Below, in pieces: positions 53,309-64,000 of a stretch of DNA of 64,000 bases; within the stretch, counting starts at the first letter, position 1, and every line of letters starts with the position of its first letter. Where the stretch lies: positions 27,130,003 to 27,194,002 of the forward strand of contig NC_059075.1 of assembly GCF_020497125.1 (NCBI RefSeq). The letters are read 5' to 3'. The stretch is from Mauremys mutica. Lineage: Eukaryota; Chordata; Testudines; Geoemydidae. A program made the translations under genes and the position numbers. The notes beneath the pieces are model-generated. The model saw only the letters and a program-made list of their open reading frames with translations, was not told the DNA's origin and did no database searches.

Positions 53309-54012
53309 TTCCAGGCACGTTCTCTACTCTGGGGACCATGCAGTTGCAGCACAGGATCCATAGTCCTGCATGCCATTCAGGGAGTCCCCCTTTATTGGCA
53401 GTACAGCTGGTATGTGCTCCCAGGGTGGCACAAGAGCAGACATACAGGCTATGAAGGTGTCCAATTCCCAATCCCTTTCCACAGTACTGGTGGCCTCAAC
53501 CTGGTGTTTCAGCTGCTTAGTTAGAACCCTGCATAATTTGGACGAATGATCTAAATAAATCCCCTGGCAGAAATATTAACTAGCTTTTAGTCTCCTACCC
53601 CATAGCCAAATGCACCATATTAATACATTCTGTATGTTGCATGGGAGATAAGATTTGTTCTTCCAGGCACGTTCTCTACACTGGGGACCATGCAGTTGCA
53701 GCACAGGATCCACAGTCCTGCATGCCATTCAGGGAGTCCCCCTCTATTGGCAGTACAGCTGGTATGTGCTCCCAGGGTGGCACAAGAGCAGACATACAGG
53801 CTATGAAGGTGTCCAATTCCCAATCCCTTTCCACAGTACTGGTGGCCTCAACCTGGTGTTTCAGCTGCTTAGTTAGAACCCTGCATAATTTGGACGAATG
53901 ATCTAAATAAATCCACTGGCAGAAATGTTAACTAGCTTTTAGTCTCCTACCCCATAGCCAAATGCACCATATTAATACATTCTGTATGTTGCATGGGAGA
54001 TAAGATTTGTTC
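53309..54012. repeat. Tandem duplication of a 352-bp unit
   Basis: Units 53309-53660 and 53661-54012 share their whole length, from TTCCAGGCACGTTCTCTA to GGGAGATAAGATTTGTTC, with about five substitutions. That implies about 98-99% identity and a recent event. Open frames in the units are duplicated with them and have no recognisable protein content. Confidence 0.9.
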
Positions 54013-54235
54013 ACAAAATAGATTTATAGATCAGTCTGAATTTTGGGGTACATCTGCTTAGATATTGCTAGAACACTAGGCACCTCAGTATCGCAGGCAG
54101 AGAACATCTATGCCAAAGAGTGGAGAAGTATATATCACTCACTACTGGCAGAAACCTAAACAGTAGAGTGAAAATCGTCTGTCCCCACACAAAGCCAGAG
54201 TCCCTTAATTATTAACATTATTAACATTGTTAATT

Positions 54236-54760
54236 ATTATTAATACATCTATCCTCATAGCACCCATGTGAGGTGGTAGGGAAGTTCCATTGTTTCCATT
54301 TCATAGAGGGGAGCTGAGACACAAAGAGACTAAGTTATTTGCCCAAGGTCTCACAGGAGTTCTGTGGTAGAAGGGCCGGCTATACTGTTTTTGCTGCCCC
54401 AAGCAGCGCGCCGAATTGCTGCCGCAGAAGGCAGGGGCAGTCTGTGTGCTGTTAGGGTGGCACACGCGTTTCTGCGGTGGCAGCAATTCAGAGGCAGCAT
54501 CTGTCTTCAGCAGCTGAAGCTGTCACTGAATTGCCACCGCCGTGGAAACGCATGTGCCCCCTGCCGTCCGCGGCGGCAATTCAGCATGCTGCTTGGGGAC
54601 AAAAACACAGGGACTGCCGCCCCTTGCAGATTGCTGCCCCAAGCACCTGCTTGGGATGCTGGTGCCTGGAGCCGGCCCTGTGTGGTAGAAGAGGGTGTAA
54701 AACCCAGGTCTCGCAAGTCCCAAGCTAATGCGCTAACCACTGGACCATCCTTCCTCCCTC
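54236..54760 (+). mobile_element. MIR-like SINE split by a hAT MITE
   Basis: Left part CATAGAGGGGAGCTGAGACA, then TTGCCCAAGGTCTCACAGG. Right part AACCCAGGTCTCGCAAGTCC, then GCGCTAACCACTGGACCATC. The hAT element at 54371-54680 divides it. Confidence 0.6.
54371..54680. mobile_element. hAT-type MITE with exact target duplication
   Basis: 310 bp. The left end is AAGGGCCGGCT and the right end AGCCGGCCCTG. It is flanked by the exact 8-bp duplication TGTGGTAG (54363-54370 and 54681-54688). Non-coding. Several long inverted segments occur around GCTGCCCCAAGCA. Confidence 0.85.
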
Positions 54761-54914
54761 CTTTTTCTCTGGATTGTCGGTTTTAGACAAACTTTACCTG
54801 CTCTTGGTAGCAGGGACTACTTCTTACTATGCCTGCATATAGTGCCCACCATAATGAATTTCTCACTTCAGTGGGAGAGCGGGGGCAGGGGGGGGGAGGT
54901 TGGCATATCTTAGG

Positions 54915-55090
54915 TACTTAGTTTCATGGCCTTCATTACTGGAATATCTTTGAGGTAGGGCAGTGCTATTATCCCCATTCAAAGATGGGGACCTGAGACA
55001 GAGTAAATGGCTTACCCAAGGTCCCACAAGAAGTATGTGGCAGAATAGGAAATTAAATCTTGGTTTCCTGAGTCCTAGGCACTAACACAG
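54915..55090 (+). mobile_element. MIR-like SINE
   Basis: CTATTATCCCCATTCAAAGA, then GGCTTACCCAAGGTCCCAC and GGTTTCCTGAGTCCTAGGC are typical MIR/CORE-SINE segments. Confidence 0.5.
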
Positions 55091-55760
55091 TACAAATAAA
55101 TGTGAATACTGCCCCCCTCCCAAATTTTACACAGGTATGGGCTGGAATAGCAACAGCTTTTCATCCTCCACACCCACCAGGATGGAGTTTTGAGCTCCTG
55201 AAACTATGAAGCCATCAGACTTCTCAAACATTAACCTTAGAGACATGTTCCTGGGAGGAGATGATTTCCAACTAGGCTGATGAGGGGTCCTGGATGTCCA
55301 TGTGCCATGTTTAATAACTGAGATATTGAATGAGTGAACAGAACTTTCCTTTATGAGCACAAAGTAGAAGAACAGATGTGTGAAAAGAACCTGCCTATTT
55401 GTGCCACGCAGTTTTGTGCCTAACAGCTTTCTGATGGATCTGCTGCATGGCGTATTCTAGTCTTTGACCCGAAATGAGGAAAGCGACACTCCCTTTTCTT
55501 AGCCAAATCCCATGTCTTGTATGAAACTATTATGACTTTTTCCCCATGTCCTGCACCTTTTTGTTTTCGGGTCAGATGACCCTGTTGTAAATTCTAGAGT
55601 AACTGCAGCACAAACACTTGATCCACCCTTTGCACAGGGTCTACACAAAATTGTACAATCATGCCAGTAAAAGGTAATGTTGATGTGTTAGACTCTCACT
55701 GTGCTCTTTCATAGAGACTTCAGCTTAGTTCTGTCTTGGTTTTCCTTTAATCCAAGATAA

Positions 55761-56010
55761 GGGCTTGTCTACATGGAGGCTTACTCTACAGCAATCTGGG
55801 CTCTGACTCTACAGCACACCAGCTTGCCGTACGTGAAGCGGCCTTGAGGCCCTGCTACCATCCACTAAATGTTCCATAATATTCTTTGACATACTATTGT
55901 TTCAAAGTGCACTGTGGAACTTCTAGTGTGTGTGGTAGCAGAGTCCCCAGGACAAGTCAGCACGCAGCAAACTGGTGTGCTATAGACTCGCACCGCAACT
56001 TGCCATGTCT
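55761..56010. mobile_element. Harbinger-like MITE (degenerate)
   Basis: Starts with GGGCTTGTCTACATGG after a TAA (55758-55760), as in the elements at 37072 and 50891. The right end is degraded around CTTGCCATGTCTTC. Confidence 0.5.
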
Positions 56011-57156
56011 TCATTGAAGATATATTGTTGCTGTCTGTGTGGAAGTCCTCCACAAAGCAGTTGAAACTCTTGTGCCAATAGAAGGTCCCTATGCTTCAAT
56101 TTTTGGTTCCCAAGAGTGTCCCAACACAATTCAGCCAGGTGCCTGTGAGTCCTCACTTTGAGTGCATTTTGAGGACAGTTCCATTCTCATCAAAGAGAAT
56201 CCACTTGAGTAAAGCAAGTCTTGTTTCCCTTTGCTTAGTGAGATGCAACAATACAGAGAATATAAATATGATTGCTCTTTCATCATGAGACACAATCTGT
56301 GACTGCTGCCATGTACTCTCTTTTATTCATCACAGCAAGGCTTTATAACCTGCCTTCTAGTCTTATGGAGGAGATGCAGCAGTGGAGCCTTAGGTGTGGG
56401 GAGAGTTAAAAATGGTGGACTGGTCAGCCAGTTTTGTTTGGAGTTGGATAGATCTGACAATGAGCCCTTCATTGTCAAGCACTATTGAGTGATATATTTC
56501 AATGTGTAGAGACCTCACCTTTCTTCTTTCGCAGGCAAGGCAGCAAAAAGTGTGTCTAGTTTTTTAACTACCCTGGAAGGCTGGGAAGCAGCCAGGTAAC
56601 AAACTCAATGTATAAAAAAAATGGCAAAGTGAAAACACTTCTGCAGCTGAGATCAGTGCAATGGGCCTGATTCTTCAATTGCTTGCACCCGTGTACATCT
56701 GGAGTAGCTTCATTACAGGCTATGGAGACACACTTGTGTGAAACCAGGGTGAGGGGAAACTTGGGCCCTATAGCATTTATAGCCCTTTCTGTGCTGGGCT
56801 TGCAGCACCAGTAACTGCAGTTTAGGCTGTAGAAGAGCCTACCTCAGAGAAGGCACGTTGTGGAAAATAATCGGTGGGAAGAGGGCCTAGGGCTGAAATT
56901 AAATCACTTTACTTTCCAAGGGTGTTGCTGATCAGTTGATTTAAAGATGGACTGACATTCAGCCCTGGTTAAGAGCAAATGTGTTGGGCTAGCTCCTCGC
57001 TGGTGTAAGTGAGCATAGCTCCAGTGAAGTCAGTTCAGCTAGATTGATTGACAGCAGCTGAGGATTGGGCCCTTTTGGTTCCAAATGCTGTTAAAAGGAA
57101 TAGGCTTTAGCCAGTGCTTCAACAGGGAGCTGTTGCAATTGAAGCAACCTCATTGG
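56011..57156. other. Intergenic sequence, nothing recognised
   Basis: Short segments near 56660-56760 and 56995-57075 resemble small turtle palindromic repeats (AATGGGCCTGATTCTTC). No gene. Confidence 0.35.
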
Positions 57157-57492
57157 CAGGGGCGGCTCCAGGCCCCAGCACGCCAAGCGCATGCTTGGGG
57201 CAGCATGCTGTGGGGGGGCGCTCTGCCGGTCACCAGGAGGGTGGCAGGCAGGCTGCCTTCGGCGGCTTGCCTGCGGAGGGTCCGCTGGTCCCGCGGCTCC
57301 GGTGGACCTCCCGCAGGCGTGCCTGCGGAGCGTCCGCTGGTCCCGCGTCTTTGGTGGAGCCGCAGGACCAGCGGACCCTCTGTAGGCACGCCTGCGGGAG
57401 GTCCACCGGAGCCACGGGACCGGCGACTGGCAGAGCGCCCCCCGTGGCATGCCGCCGTGCTTGGGGCGGCGAAATGTCTAGAGCCGCCCCTG
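57157..57492. mobile_element. hAT-type MITE with internal tandem and inverted units
   Basis: 336 bp. The left end is CAGGGGCGGCTCCAGG and the right end AGAGCCGCCCCTG. It is flanked by the exact 8-bp duplication CTCATTGG (57149-57156 and 57493-57500). Inside, GCCTGCGGAG(G/C)GTCCGCTGG repeats directly, then appears inverted as CCAGCGGACC. Long frames on both strands are by-products of this repeat. Confidence 0.9.
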
Positions 57493-57599
57493 CTCATTGG
57501 CTTACTCTCATATCAGTCACCATGGCCATTTTATTGTCATCTCTGCCCATGGCTCTGCCTTTTTTCTTTTTTGCATTACACTGCTGTCTGTACTGTCTA

Positions 57600-57830
57600 T
57601 GGTCCCCAGTACATTATGAGAGCACATCACAGTTTTTGATAGATGTACCCTCAACACCCCAGCAGTGCTGTTATCTCAGTTTTACAGCTGGGGAACTGAG
57701 ATGCTACATGAATTCCACAAGGATTCTACCACAGGATGCCCACGGTAGCACAGGGACTTGAAACCAGGTCTCCCCAGTCTTAGACTACTGCCCTAACCAC
57801 TGAACCATCTTTCCTTTCCTGAGCATTCTT
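57600..57830 (+). mobile_element. MIR-like SINE
   Basis: TTATCTCAGTTTTACAGCTG, then GGGGAACTGAGATGCTACA and CCTAACCACTGAACCATC fit the MIR/CORE-SINE structure. Confidence 0.5.
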
Positions 57831-57851
57831 CAACCCTAGCATTTCCCTCAA

Positions 57852-58178
57852 AGGTACATCTACACTGCAATAAAAGACCTGTTGCTGTGGCTGGCCCAGG
57901 TCAGCTGACTTGGGCTTGCAAGGCTTGGGCTGCGGGGCTAAAAATTTGCAGTGTGGACATTGGGGCTCTGGCTGAAGCCTGGCCTCTGAATCTGAAACAC
58001 CACAATGGGGTTGATGTGGGAGGCGAAGAGGAGCTCTCAGACCCTGGGCTCCAGCCCAGATCTGACCATCTTCACTGCAATTTTTAGTTCTACAACCCAA
58101 GCCCTATCAGCCTGAGTCAATTGACCTGGGCTCTGAGACTTGGTGCCATGTGTTTTTCATTGCAGTGTAGATGTACCC
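57852..58178. mobile_element. Palindromic MITE
   Basis: Left AGGTACATCTACACTGCAAT is inverted at the right as ATTGCAGTGTAGATGTACCC. About 327 bp. Flanks are CAA and TTA, so the target duplication is eroded or absent. Confidence 0.7.
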
Positions 58179-58684
58179 TTAGAGGGGAACAGACCCAGGA
58201 GCCCATCACTTAACAGCAAGCTGCAAGAAACTGAAGAATCATTATGTCAATCTCAGGTGATTACCATTGAATAAGCATTTGCTAATATATTCCCCTACCA
58301 TTTGGCTGGAAACAGAGATTGTGGAACAATATATATCCTTTGATATAAAAATGTAAGTTAAGTAACTAAAATATTGCCCTCAGACATGCTATCTATTTAG
58401 TAATAGTAACACAAAATAGTTTCAAGTGAATTCAGTGACCACAAAGCTCTGCATAAATATCCTTGATAAAACTGCATTCCTACCACTCACATCAATGGTA
58501 TTTCAAACGTGTTGGGGTGGGGGAAATAGATCCTTTAGTTTTGTTACTGTCTGAGCTTGTCCCCATCCTTCACAGAATTGTGTAGATAGCTCTCATTCTC
58601 CTACATCAGCATGCACACACTGTACCTCTTCCCCCCATACCTCCATTCCCCCTGCACCTCCACCTTTTGAGGTGGCAAAATTTG

Positions 58685-59690
58685 TGTAATGAGTAGATAC
58701 AAAACTACTCAAGATAGTTAAGTCCAAAGCAAATTATGAAGAGTTACAAAGGGATCTCATCAAACTGGATGACTGGGCAACAAAATGGCAGATGAAATTC
58801 AATTTTGATAATTGCAAAGTAATGCACATTGGAAAACATAATCCCAACTATACATATAAAATGAAGGGTCTAAATTAGCTGCTACCACTCAAGGAAGGGA
58901 TCTTGGAGTCATTGCGGATAGTTCTCTGAAAACATCCACTCAATGTGCAGTGGCAGGGAAAAAAAGTGACCAGAATGTTGGGAATCGTTAAGAAAGGGAC
59001 AGATAATAAGATAGAAAATATCGTATTGCCTCTATATAAATCCATGGTATGCCCACATCTTGAACACTGCACACAGATGTGGTCGCCCCATCTCAAAAAG
59101 ATATATTACAATTGGAAAAGGCACAGAAGTGCAACAAAAATGATGAAGGGTATGGAACAGCTTCCATATGAGGCGATATTAATAAGACTGGGACATTTCA
59201 GCTTGGAAAAGAGATGACTAAGCGTATGATAAAGGTCTATAAAATCATGACTGGTGTGGAGAAAGTAAATAAGGAAGTGTTATTTACTCCTCATAACACA
59301 GGAACTAAGGATCACCAAATGAAACTAATAGGAAGCAGGTTTAAAACGAACAAAAGGAAGTATTTCTTCACACAGTGCACAGTCAACCTGTGGAACTCTG
59401 CCAGAGGATGTTGTGAAGGCCAAGACTATAACATGGTTCAGAAAAGACCTAGATAAATTCATGGAAGACAGGTTCATCAATGGCTATTAGCCAGGATGGG
59501 CATGGATGGTGGCCCTAGCCTGTTTGCCAGAAGCTGGGAATGGGTGAAAGGGAATGGACCACTTGACGATTGCCTGTTCTGTTCATTCCCTCTGGGGAAC
59601 CTGGTATTGGCCACTGTCGGGAGACAGGATACTGGGCTAGAAGGACCTTTGGTCTGACCTACTATGGTTGTTTTTATGTTCCATCTCCCT
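58685..59690 (+). mobile_element. CR1 LINE RT C-terminus and 3' end (sense)
   Basis: Frames give LIKLDDWATKWQMKFNFDN, LGVIADSSLKTSTQCAV, VCPHLEHCTQMWSPHLKK and LGHFSLEKR, then [17 protein letters not shown] and the 3' tail ACTGGGCTAGAAGGACCTTT, then TATGGTTGTTTTTATGTTCC. It is the longest sense CR1 piece here and the same subfamily as 8105-8600. Confidence 0.88.
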
Positions 59691-60123
59691 ACTTTTTGGG
59701 GCCTTACATCTCATCTACCATATTTCAAGACTGGCCCTATGCAGAGCTCCATTTGGAGCAGGTCAGGGTCACCGCTGAAGTGGTTGGAACATTGCTGTGT
59801 TTCTCCTTTCCCTAGTGACTGAGAGTGTTACCTCTTCTTTGTTTGCACCTAGGGAAGACAATATCTTTGTTATTTTAGTTGCACTTACATCCTCTTGTCC
59901 TACCCTGTGGTGTTTCAGCACTTGAATACTATGCTATCCTGTCCCTGTGGGTCACCATCACAGCTATTGCATACTAATGTGTGAATTCCAGACCATGGGT
60001 GCAGAATGCCATCAACTGCATGGGAATAAATATTGTCACTGGATAAGCACTAGTACAATGAACCTGGTCCAAATACCTCCTGGCAGCAATGCAAATGGCA
60101 CCAAAATAATAAAATATAAATAG

Positions 60124-60304
60124 ATGGAGATACACCTATCTCACAGAGCTGGAATGACCCTGAATTGAGTCCAGCCCCCTGCCTTCACTAGCAGGACCAA
60201 GTACTGATTTTTGCCCTAGATCCCTAAGTGGCCCCCTCAAGGATTGAGCTCACAACCCTGGGTTTAGCAGGCCAATGCTCAAACCACTGAGCTATCCCTC
60301 CCCT
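60124..60304 (-). mobile_element. tRNA-derived SINE (turtle Cry/polIII type)
   Basis: Minus-strand copy with GGATAGCTCAGTGGTTTGAG and GTTGTGAGCTCAATCC box regions. The inner part has lost about 10 bp compared with the copy at 24727. Confidence 0.85.
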
Positions 60305-63243
60305 CAGAGCCTGTTGGCAGTGTACAATTCAGTATTGAGGCTTTCTGATAGTGTGAACAGGAACTGGGAGATTCCTGCCCAGTGGGGGAGGCAGACACAG
60401 CTGACACACAAGCACAAACATTTGCTGCTGCTCTAGCCATCTGTGAGACAATTAGCTCTCTGCATCTGAATGCTAGTCGGCAGCAGCTGCTGCTGCTTTG
60501 ATATTTCATTTTATGTTTCTATGTTTTAACAATTCAGGAAATAGAGTTAGTACTGCCTGCTAGGCCTGGAGCCCGTTCTTCACAGAGCAACAACAGTGCT
60601 GCTGGGTGCAGGGCAAGCTCCCAGGCCCAAGTCAAGGAGACCATGAGGCCGATGGTGGCAGGAGACCCTTAGTTGAGAAGTAGCCCACAAGAAGGCAGAC
60701 CTAGGTTGTGGGGAAAGGGGAGCAGGCAAACCCTGCTGCTCCTTTAACAGGCATAGAGGGAGGGACTGAGCTGGTCAGCTCAAGCATCGCCAGCTGTTTC
60801 TCAGCAGGAGAAGGAAGAGTGAAGTAAGTGAAGCCACCACCATTGACACAGGTTGGGGGAATGATAAGGAGGGGGACCTAGCTCAGAATGGGGGTTTTGG
60901 AGATAGAGGGCCCCTGGAATGCAGAAGAAGGTAGTAGCAGCCATGTCCTACAAAAAAAGTGTGATGTAGTAGGGGTGGGAATAATGGATTAGGTTTGGGG
61001 CCAGAACTGATGGAGGCTGGAATCTCTTCTGGGGAGACAACAGGGATTGGCTTGAATGGACAGAACGGATTGGGAATGGAAATGATTTGATTTATTGTGG
61101 GAAATGCAGAGGTGGCCAATGGGAGTTGTATATTCATGGCTTCAAGGGTGGAAAGAGGTGGGTGTCTTTTGGGAGAGAAGGTGGCAATGCAGGTATTCCC
61201 CACCTGGCTTACTAAGCCTAGTCCTCTGGCATGAAGCTGTCAGGTGTGGTTAAAATAGACTGGAACAGGAGAGGGTTGCCATGCCACCCAGGGATGAGGA
61301 AGAGGAGTTGTCCCTCTTCTTTCAGCAGAAGAAGAGAATCTGTGCTTCACCCTATCCATCCCCCAGCTTCTTCAGGACTGTAAAGCCTGACTGTCTGGGG
61401 AAACTTTCCAGCTCTGCTCCTCACTCCTCCAAAGCAAACAAGAAGGGGGGCAAACAAGTTGTGCCTGTTGATCAGGGGAGATACTCAGTCCTGGCCCAGC
61501 AAAGTCATGTTGTTCTTTTCTCTTCCCTCATAATTCTTGCTGAGACAGGACTGCCAGGGCAGTGTTGGTGAGTGGAAGGGGGTGTCAGGTTTTGAGACTG
61601 ATACCTCTGAGGTAGCAGAAAAACAGGACATCTGGGCTGATCCCAAGCCCATCAAACTGGGCAGCTGGTAGTAAGCACTGAACACTGTGATGGGTCTCAG
61701 GGTACCCAGGGTTGTAAGTCACTGTGCAACCCCCTGCCTGTGCCAGCTGTGTGTCTTCTCTCTAACACCACCACCAGCCTTTTAGCTACTCAAGCATTCT
61801 CCTCTGGGCTATGCCAGCCCTGGCTTCACCTTGCAGGTTAACAATAGGTGCAGCGTGATCCCAGAGTCCCTTTGAAGTTTTCATCCTATGATAGCCAGCC
61901 CCTGACCCTAGCTAATCAGAAATTCCAGATCTTCTGTCCCTAAAGGTGCAGCATACCCCAGTTTTACCTTAAACCTCCACACAGGGCTAGAAGAGGTTAT
62001 GGTGGCCAAGTACTCTATTAACTCCACATGCTGCACCTGGAGGAAGAGCCAGGGAGCAGGGAATTAATTGCAAGCAGATTCAGCTGTGCAGGAGTAAACA
62101 GAGCCCATAAAACTGGGAATCTGGCAACACCCAGGGGCTGCTGCTCCTGGGAAAAGGTAACTTCTCATTGGAAAAAAGGCAGGCCTGTTTGTAGGCTGTA
62201 GGGGCATGGAGGTTGCCATCACCTTGGAGGAGGGTTTGGAGCTAGTGCACCCAGAGTAAGGGGGGAAACCAGGAGTTATAGGAAGCAGTCCAGGGAAGGA
62301 GCAGTAAGGGGTGGGAGAGGAAAGCCTAGAACTGCTGGGAGTAGGGTCCCTGGACTGGTGTCTAGAGCAGAGGGGAGGCCTGGGTTCCCTTATCAGCCAC
62401 TGAGGCAGTGAATGGGAAGATTACCTAATGCTGCTGAAGGAAAGACTTTGATATACCCCAGAAGGGGGGAAAACACTGAGTGACTTATCCAGAGAGCTGA
62501 GTCATGAAAAGGCTGCTGGGGTTCCTGGAAGCTGCAGACCTGAGAGAGAGTAAGATGGTGTGACAATGTGCAACCACAGGAAGGAGTGTTAGCATCAAAA
62601 GCAAATCCCCCAGAGTGAGCAAGAGGAAGCACCAGATGAGTGCTCTGTGACACCTCCATTCCTGCAGACCACACACCACTTGTGAGTACTTATAATAAAT
62701 CCAGTAGATTTAATTAGAAATGAGAGAAAGTGATGGACACAAATGGTTACAATACAAAACAAAATTACAAAATGTGAACCTGGGTCTACATTTATCAGTA
62801 GCTACCTTTCCTAGTTGTTATAAGTTTCCTCCCCCGAAGCTCAATCTGTTGCAGAGCTAACTGGCTTCCCAAGAACCAGGATCCAAATGTTCATCAAAAC
62901 ACTCCAGCTCCACAAAGGGTTTCCTTAATGAATGGATGTAGTGTGGCTTCTCTCCCTCTTCGTTATACTGAGAACAGCCTTTTGTTTCTAGTCGCAGACA
63001 AAGCTAACCCCTGTCTTGCTGTAATGTTCCTTTTTAATCTTCAGGTAGCTTTGATTGTTTGCAGTTGTCTCCGATGGTTTCCCATTGGAAGTCTTGGTAT
63101 TGTGAAAGGCTATACAATTGATCCTTGGGTTGTATCACTGGCTAAACCCAGCAGGGTGGTAATTCCCCCCTGCCTGCATGGGCCATTGCTGAGAAACATT
63201 AATCCCTGGTGACTAACTTTTACACCAAGCCCATAAAGTGTAC

Positions 63244-63246
<3 letters not shown>
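60305..63246. other. Intergenic sequence without a recognised gene
   Basis: No coding frame with recognisable protein content on either strand. The part 62560-63240 (AATAAATCCAGTAGATTTAA, then AATGGTTACAATACAAAAC) resembles the turtle LTR-like dispersed repeats but I could not place its ends. 61690-62560 is purine-rich. Confidence 0.35.
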
Positions 63247-63275
<29 letters not shown>

Positions 63276-63276
63276 G
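63247..63276. repeat. TA dinucleotide repeat
   Basis: About 13 TA units. Confidence 0.85.
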
Positions 63277-63887
63277 AGACACTATTCTATAAATATTACC
63301 CATACACACACCTCACAAAGATTATGAATCTTGACAAGTTACAAGTTTTCTGTAGCTACCTGATATGTTGCTCTTTGTGGATAAATATTCTAAGATCTTT
63401 AGTGTAGTGAGTTAGTCAGGTCTGAGGTGAGTTGCCTGCAAAGAATAGGGGATCCTTTGCTAAGGAGCTTCTGTGCCAAAAAAGAATGATCCTGGGAAAA
63501 CTTGGACAAGTGGCAATCTTAGTCCTCTCCTCTCTAGTCTGCCTCTAGCAGGCTTCCAGGACCCAGATACTGTAACCTATATGGTACTGCTGCCCCTGAT
63601 TGTCTGTTCAGCTCTTTGGCCACTGCATGGATGCTGCTGCCTGTCTGAGCCTTTGCACCCCTCTATCTTAATTGTAAGCATGGGTTGAGGGATAACTAAG
63701 GGTATCAGAGGTATGATTGCAGCTCATGTAGTCGTACCCTGAGCTAGCTTTGATCTAGCTAGGTCAAAGTAGGGTTACTAGATAGCAACTGTGGGGGGAA
63801 AAAATGGGATGGGGGTGAAGGGTAATAGGCACCAATAAGAGAAAATCCCCCAAAATGGGACATCTGGTCACTCTAGGCCAGGGGTAG

Positions 63888-64000
63888 GCAACCTATGGCA
63901 CGTGCGCTGAAGGCGGCACACGAGCTGATTTTCAGTGGCACTCACACTGCCCAGGTCCTGACCACTGGTCCGGGGGGCTCTGCATTTTAATTTAATTTTA
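63888..64000 (+). mobile_element. hAT-type element, left end, runs off the window
   Basis: Starts CAGGGGTAGGCAACCTATGG, a hAT-like terminal repeat, then a body with AGGCGGCACACGAGCTGATT and TTTAATTTAATTTTA. The right end is outside the window, so the target duplication cannot be tested. Confidence 0.6.

Noticed and set aside
53173..53901. Repeated frames of about 70-85 codons in the tandem duplication
   Set aside because: They are the same frame seen twice because of the 352-bp duplication. No conserved protein content.
57085..57761. Frames of 184 and 215 codons as genes
   Set aside because: Most of their length is the CpG-rich hAT MITE at 57157-57492. Equivalent frames exist on the opposite strand.

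Overview
The window is vertebrate nuclear DNA, almost certainly from a turtle (probably a cryptodire). It carries tRNA-headed SINEs that match the tortoise polIII/SINE (Cry) type, many CR1 LINE fragments, DIRS-type tyrosine-recombinase retrotransposons, Penelope-like elements and many hAT and Harbinger-like MITEs. There are no operons, bacterial signals or CRISPR arrays. The only gene I can support is the 3' half of ATG2B, the autophagy lipid-transfer protein, on the + strand.

ATG2B, about 306-41530. Twenty-two consecutive coding exons between 306 and 37627 join without a phase conflict into 1007 codons plus a TGA stop. From memory of the human protein (about 2078 residues) this is roughly the C-terminal half, including the GABARAP-binding LIR, the WIPI-binding segment and the conserved C-terminal region. 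The N-terminal chorein half lies upstream of the window. A long 3' UTR follows, to a likely poly(A) site near 41530. The UTR is nearly free of repeats, unlike the introns.

Introns. They hold an antisense CR1 split by a solo LTR (2533-5275), a sense CR1 (8105-8600), a DIRS remnant with a nested hAT MITE (9389-12212), a second hAT MITE (12754-13074), a Penelope-like element (13715-14578), two antisense SINEs (19306-19490, 24727-24919), two DIRS copies in tandem that fill most of one intron (25534-28215 and 28896-30071), a CR1 that stops about 40 bp before an exon (32789-33752), another CR1 (36272-36545) and a Harbinger-like MITE (37072-37334).

Downstream, 41.5-64 kb. This looks intergenic and is rich in repeats: a fourth DIRS fragment, a Penelope-like element with a GIY-YIG endonuclease reading frame, CR1 copies, a non-LTR LINE with a recognisable reverse transcriptase split by a Harbinger-like MITE, several hAT MITEs with exact 8-bp target duplications, MIR-like SINEs, and a recent 352-bp tandem duplication. 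The bradykinin receptor gene that follows ATG2B in mammals was not found.

I found no clearly undescribed biological system. The most interesting signals are the DIRS copies with their internal complementary region (including a compact 1.2-kb deletion derivative), a hAT MITE with three 74-bp hairpin units carrying CRE-like palindromes, a CR1 abutting a splice acceptor, two sets of unannotated candidate exons, and a Tyr-to-His change in the WIPI-binding YFS motif of ATG2B.
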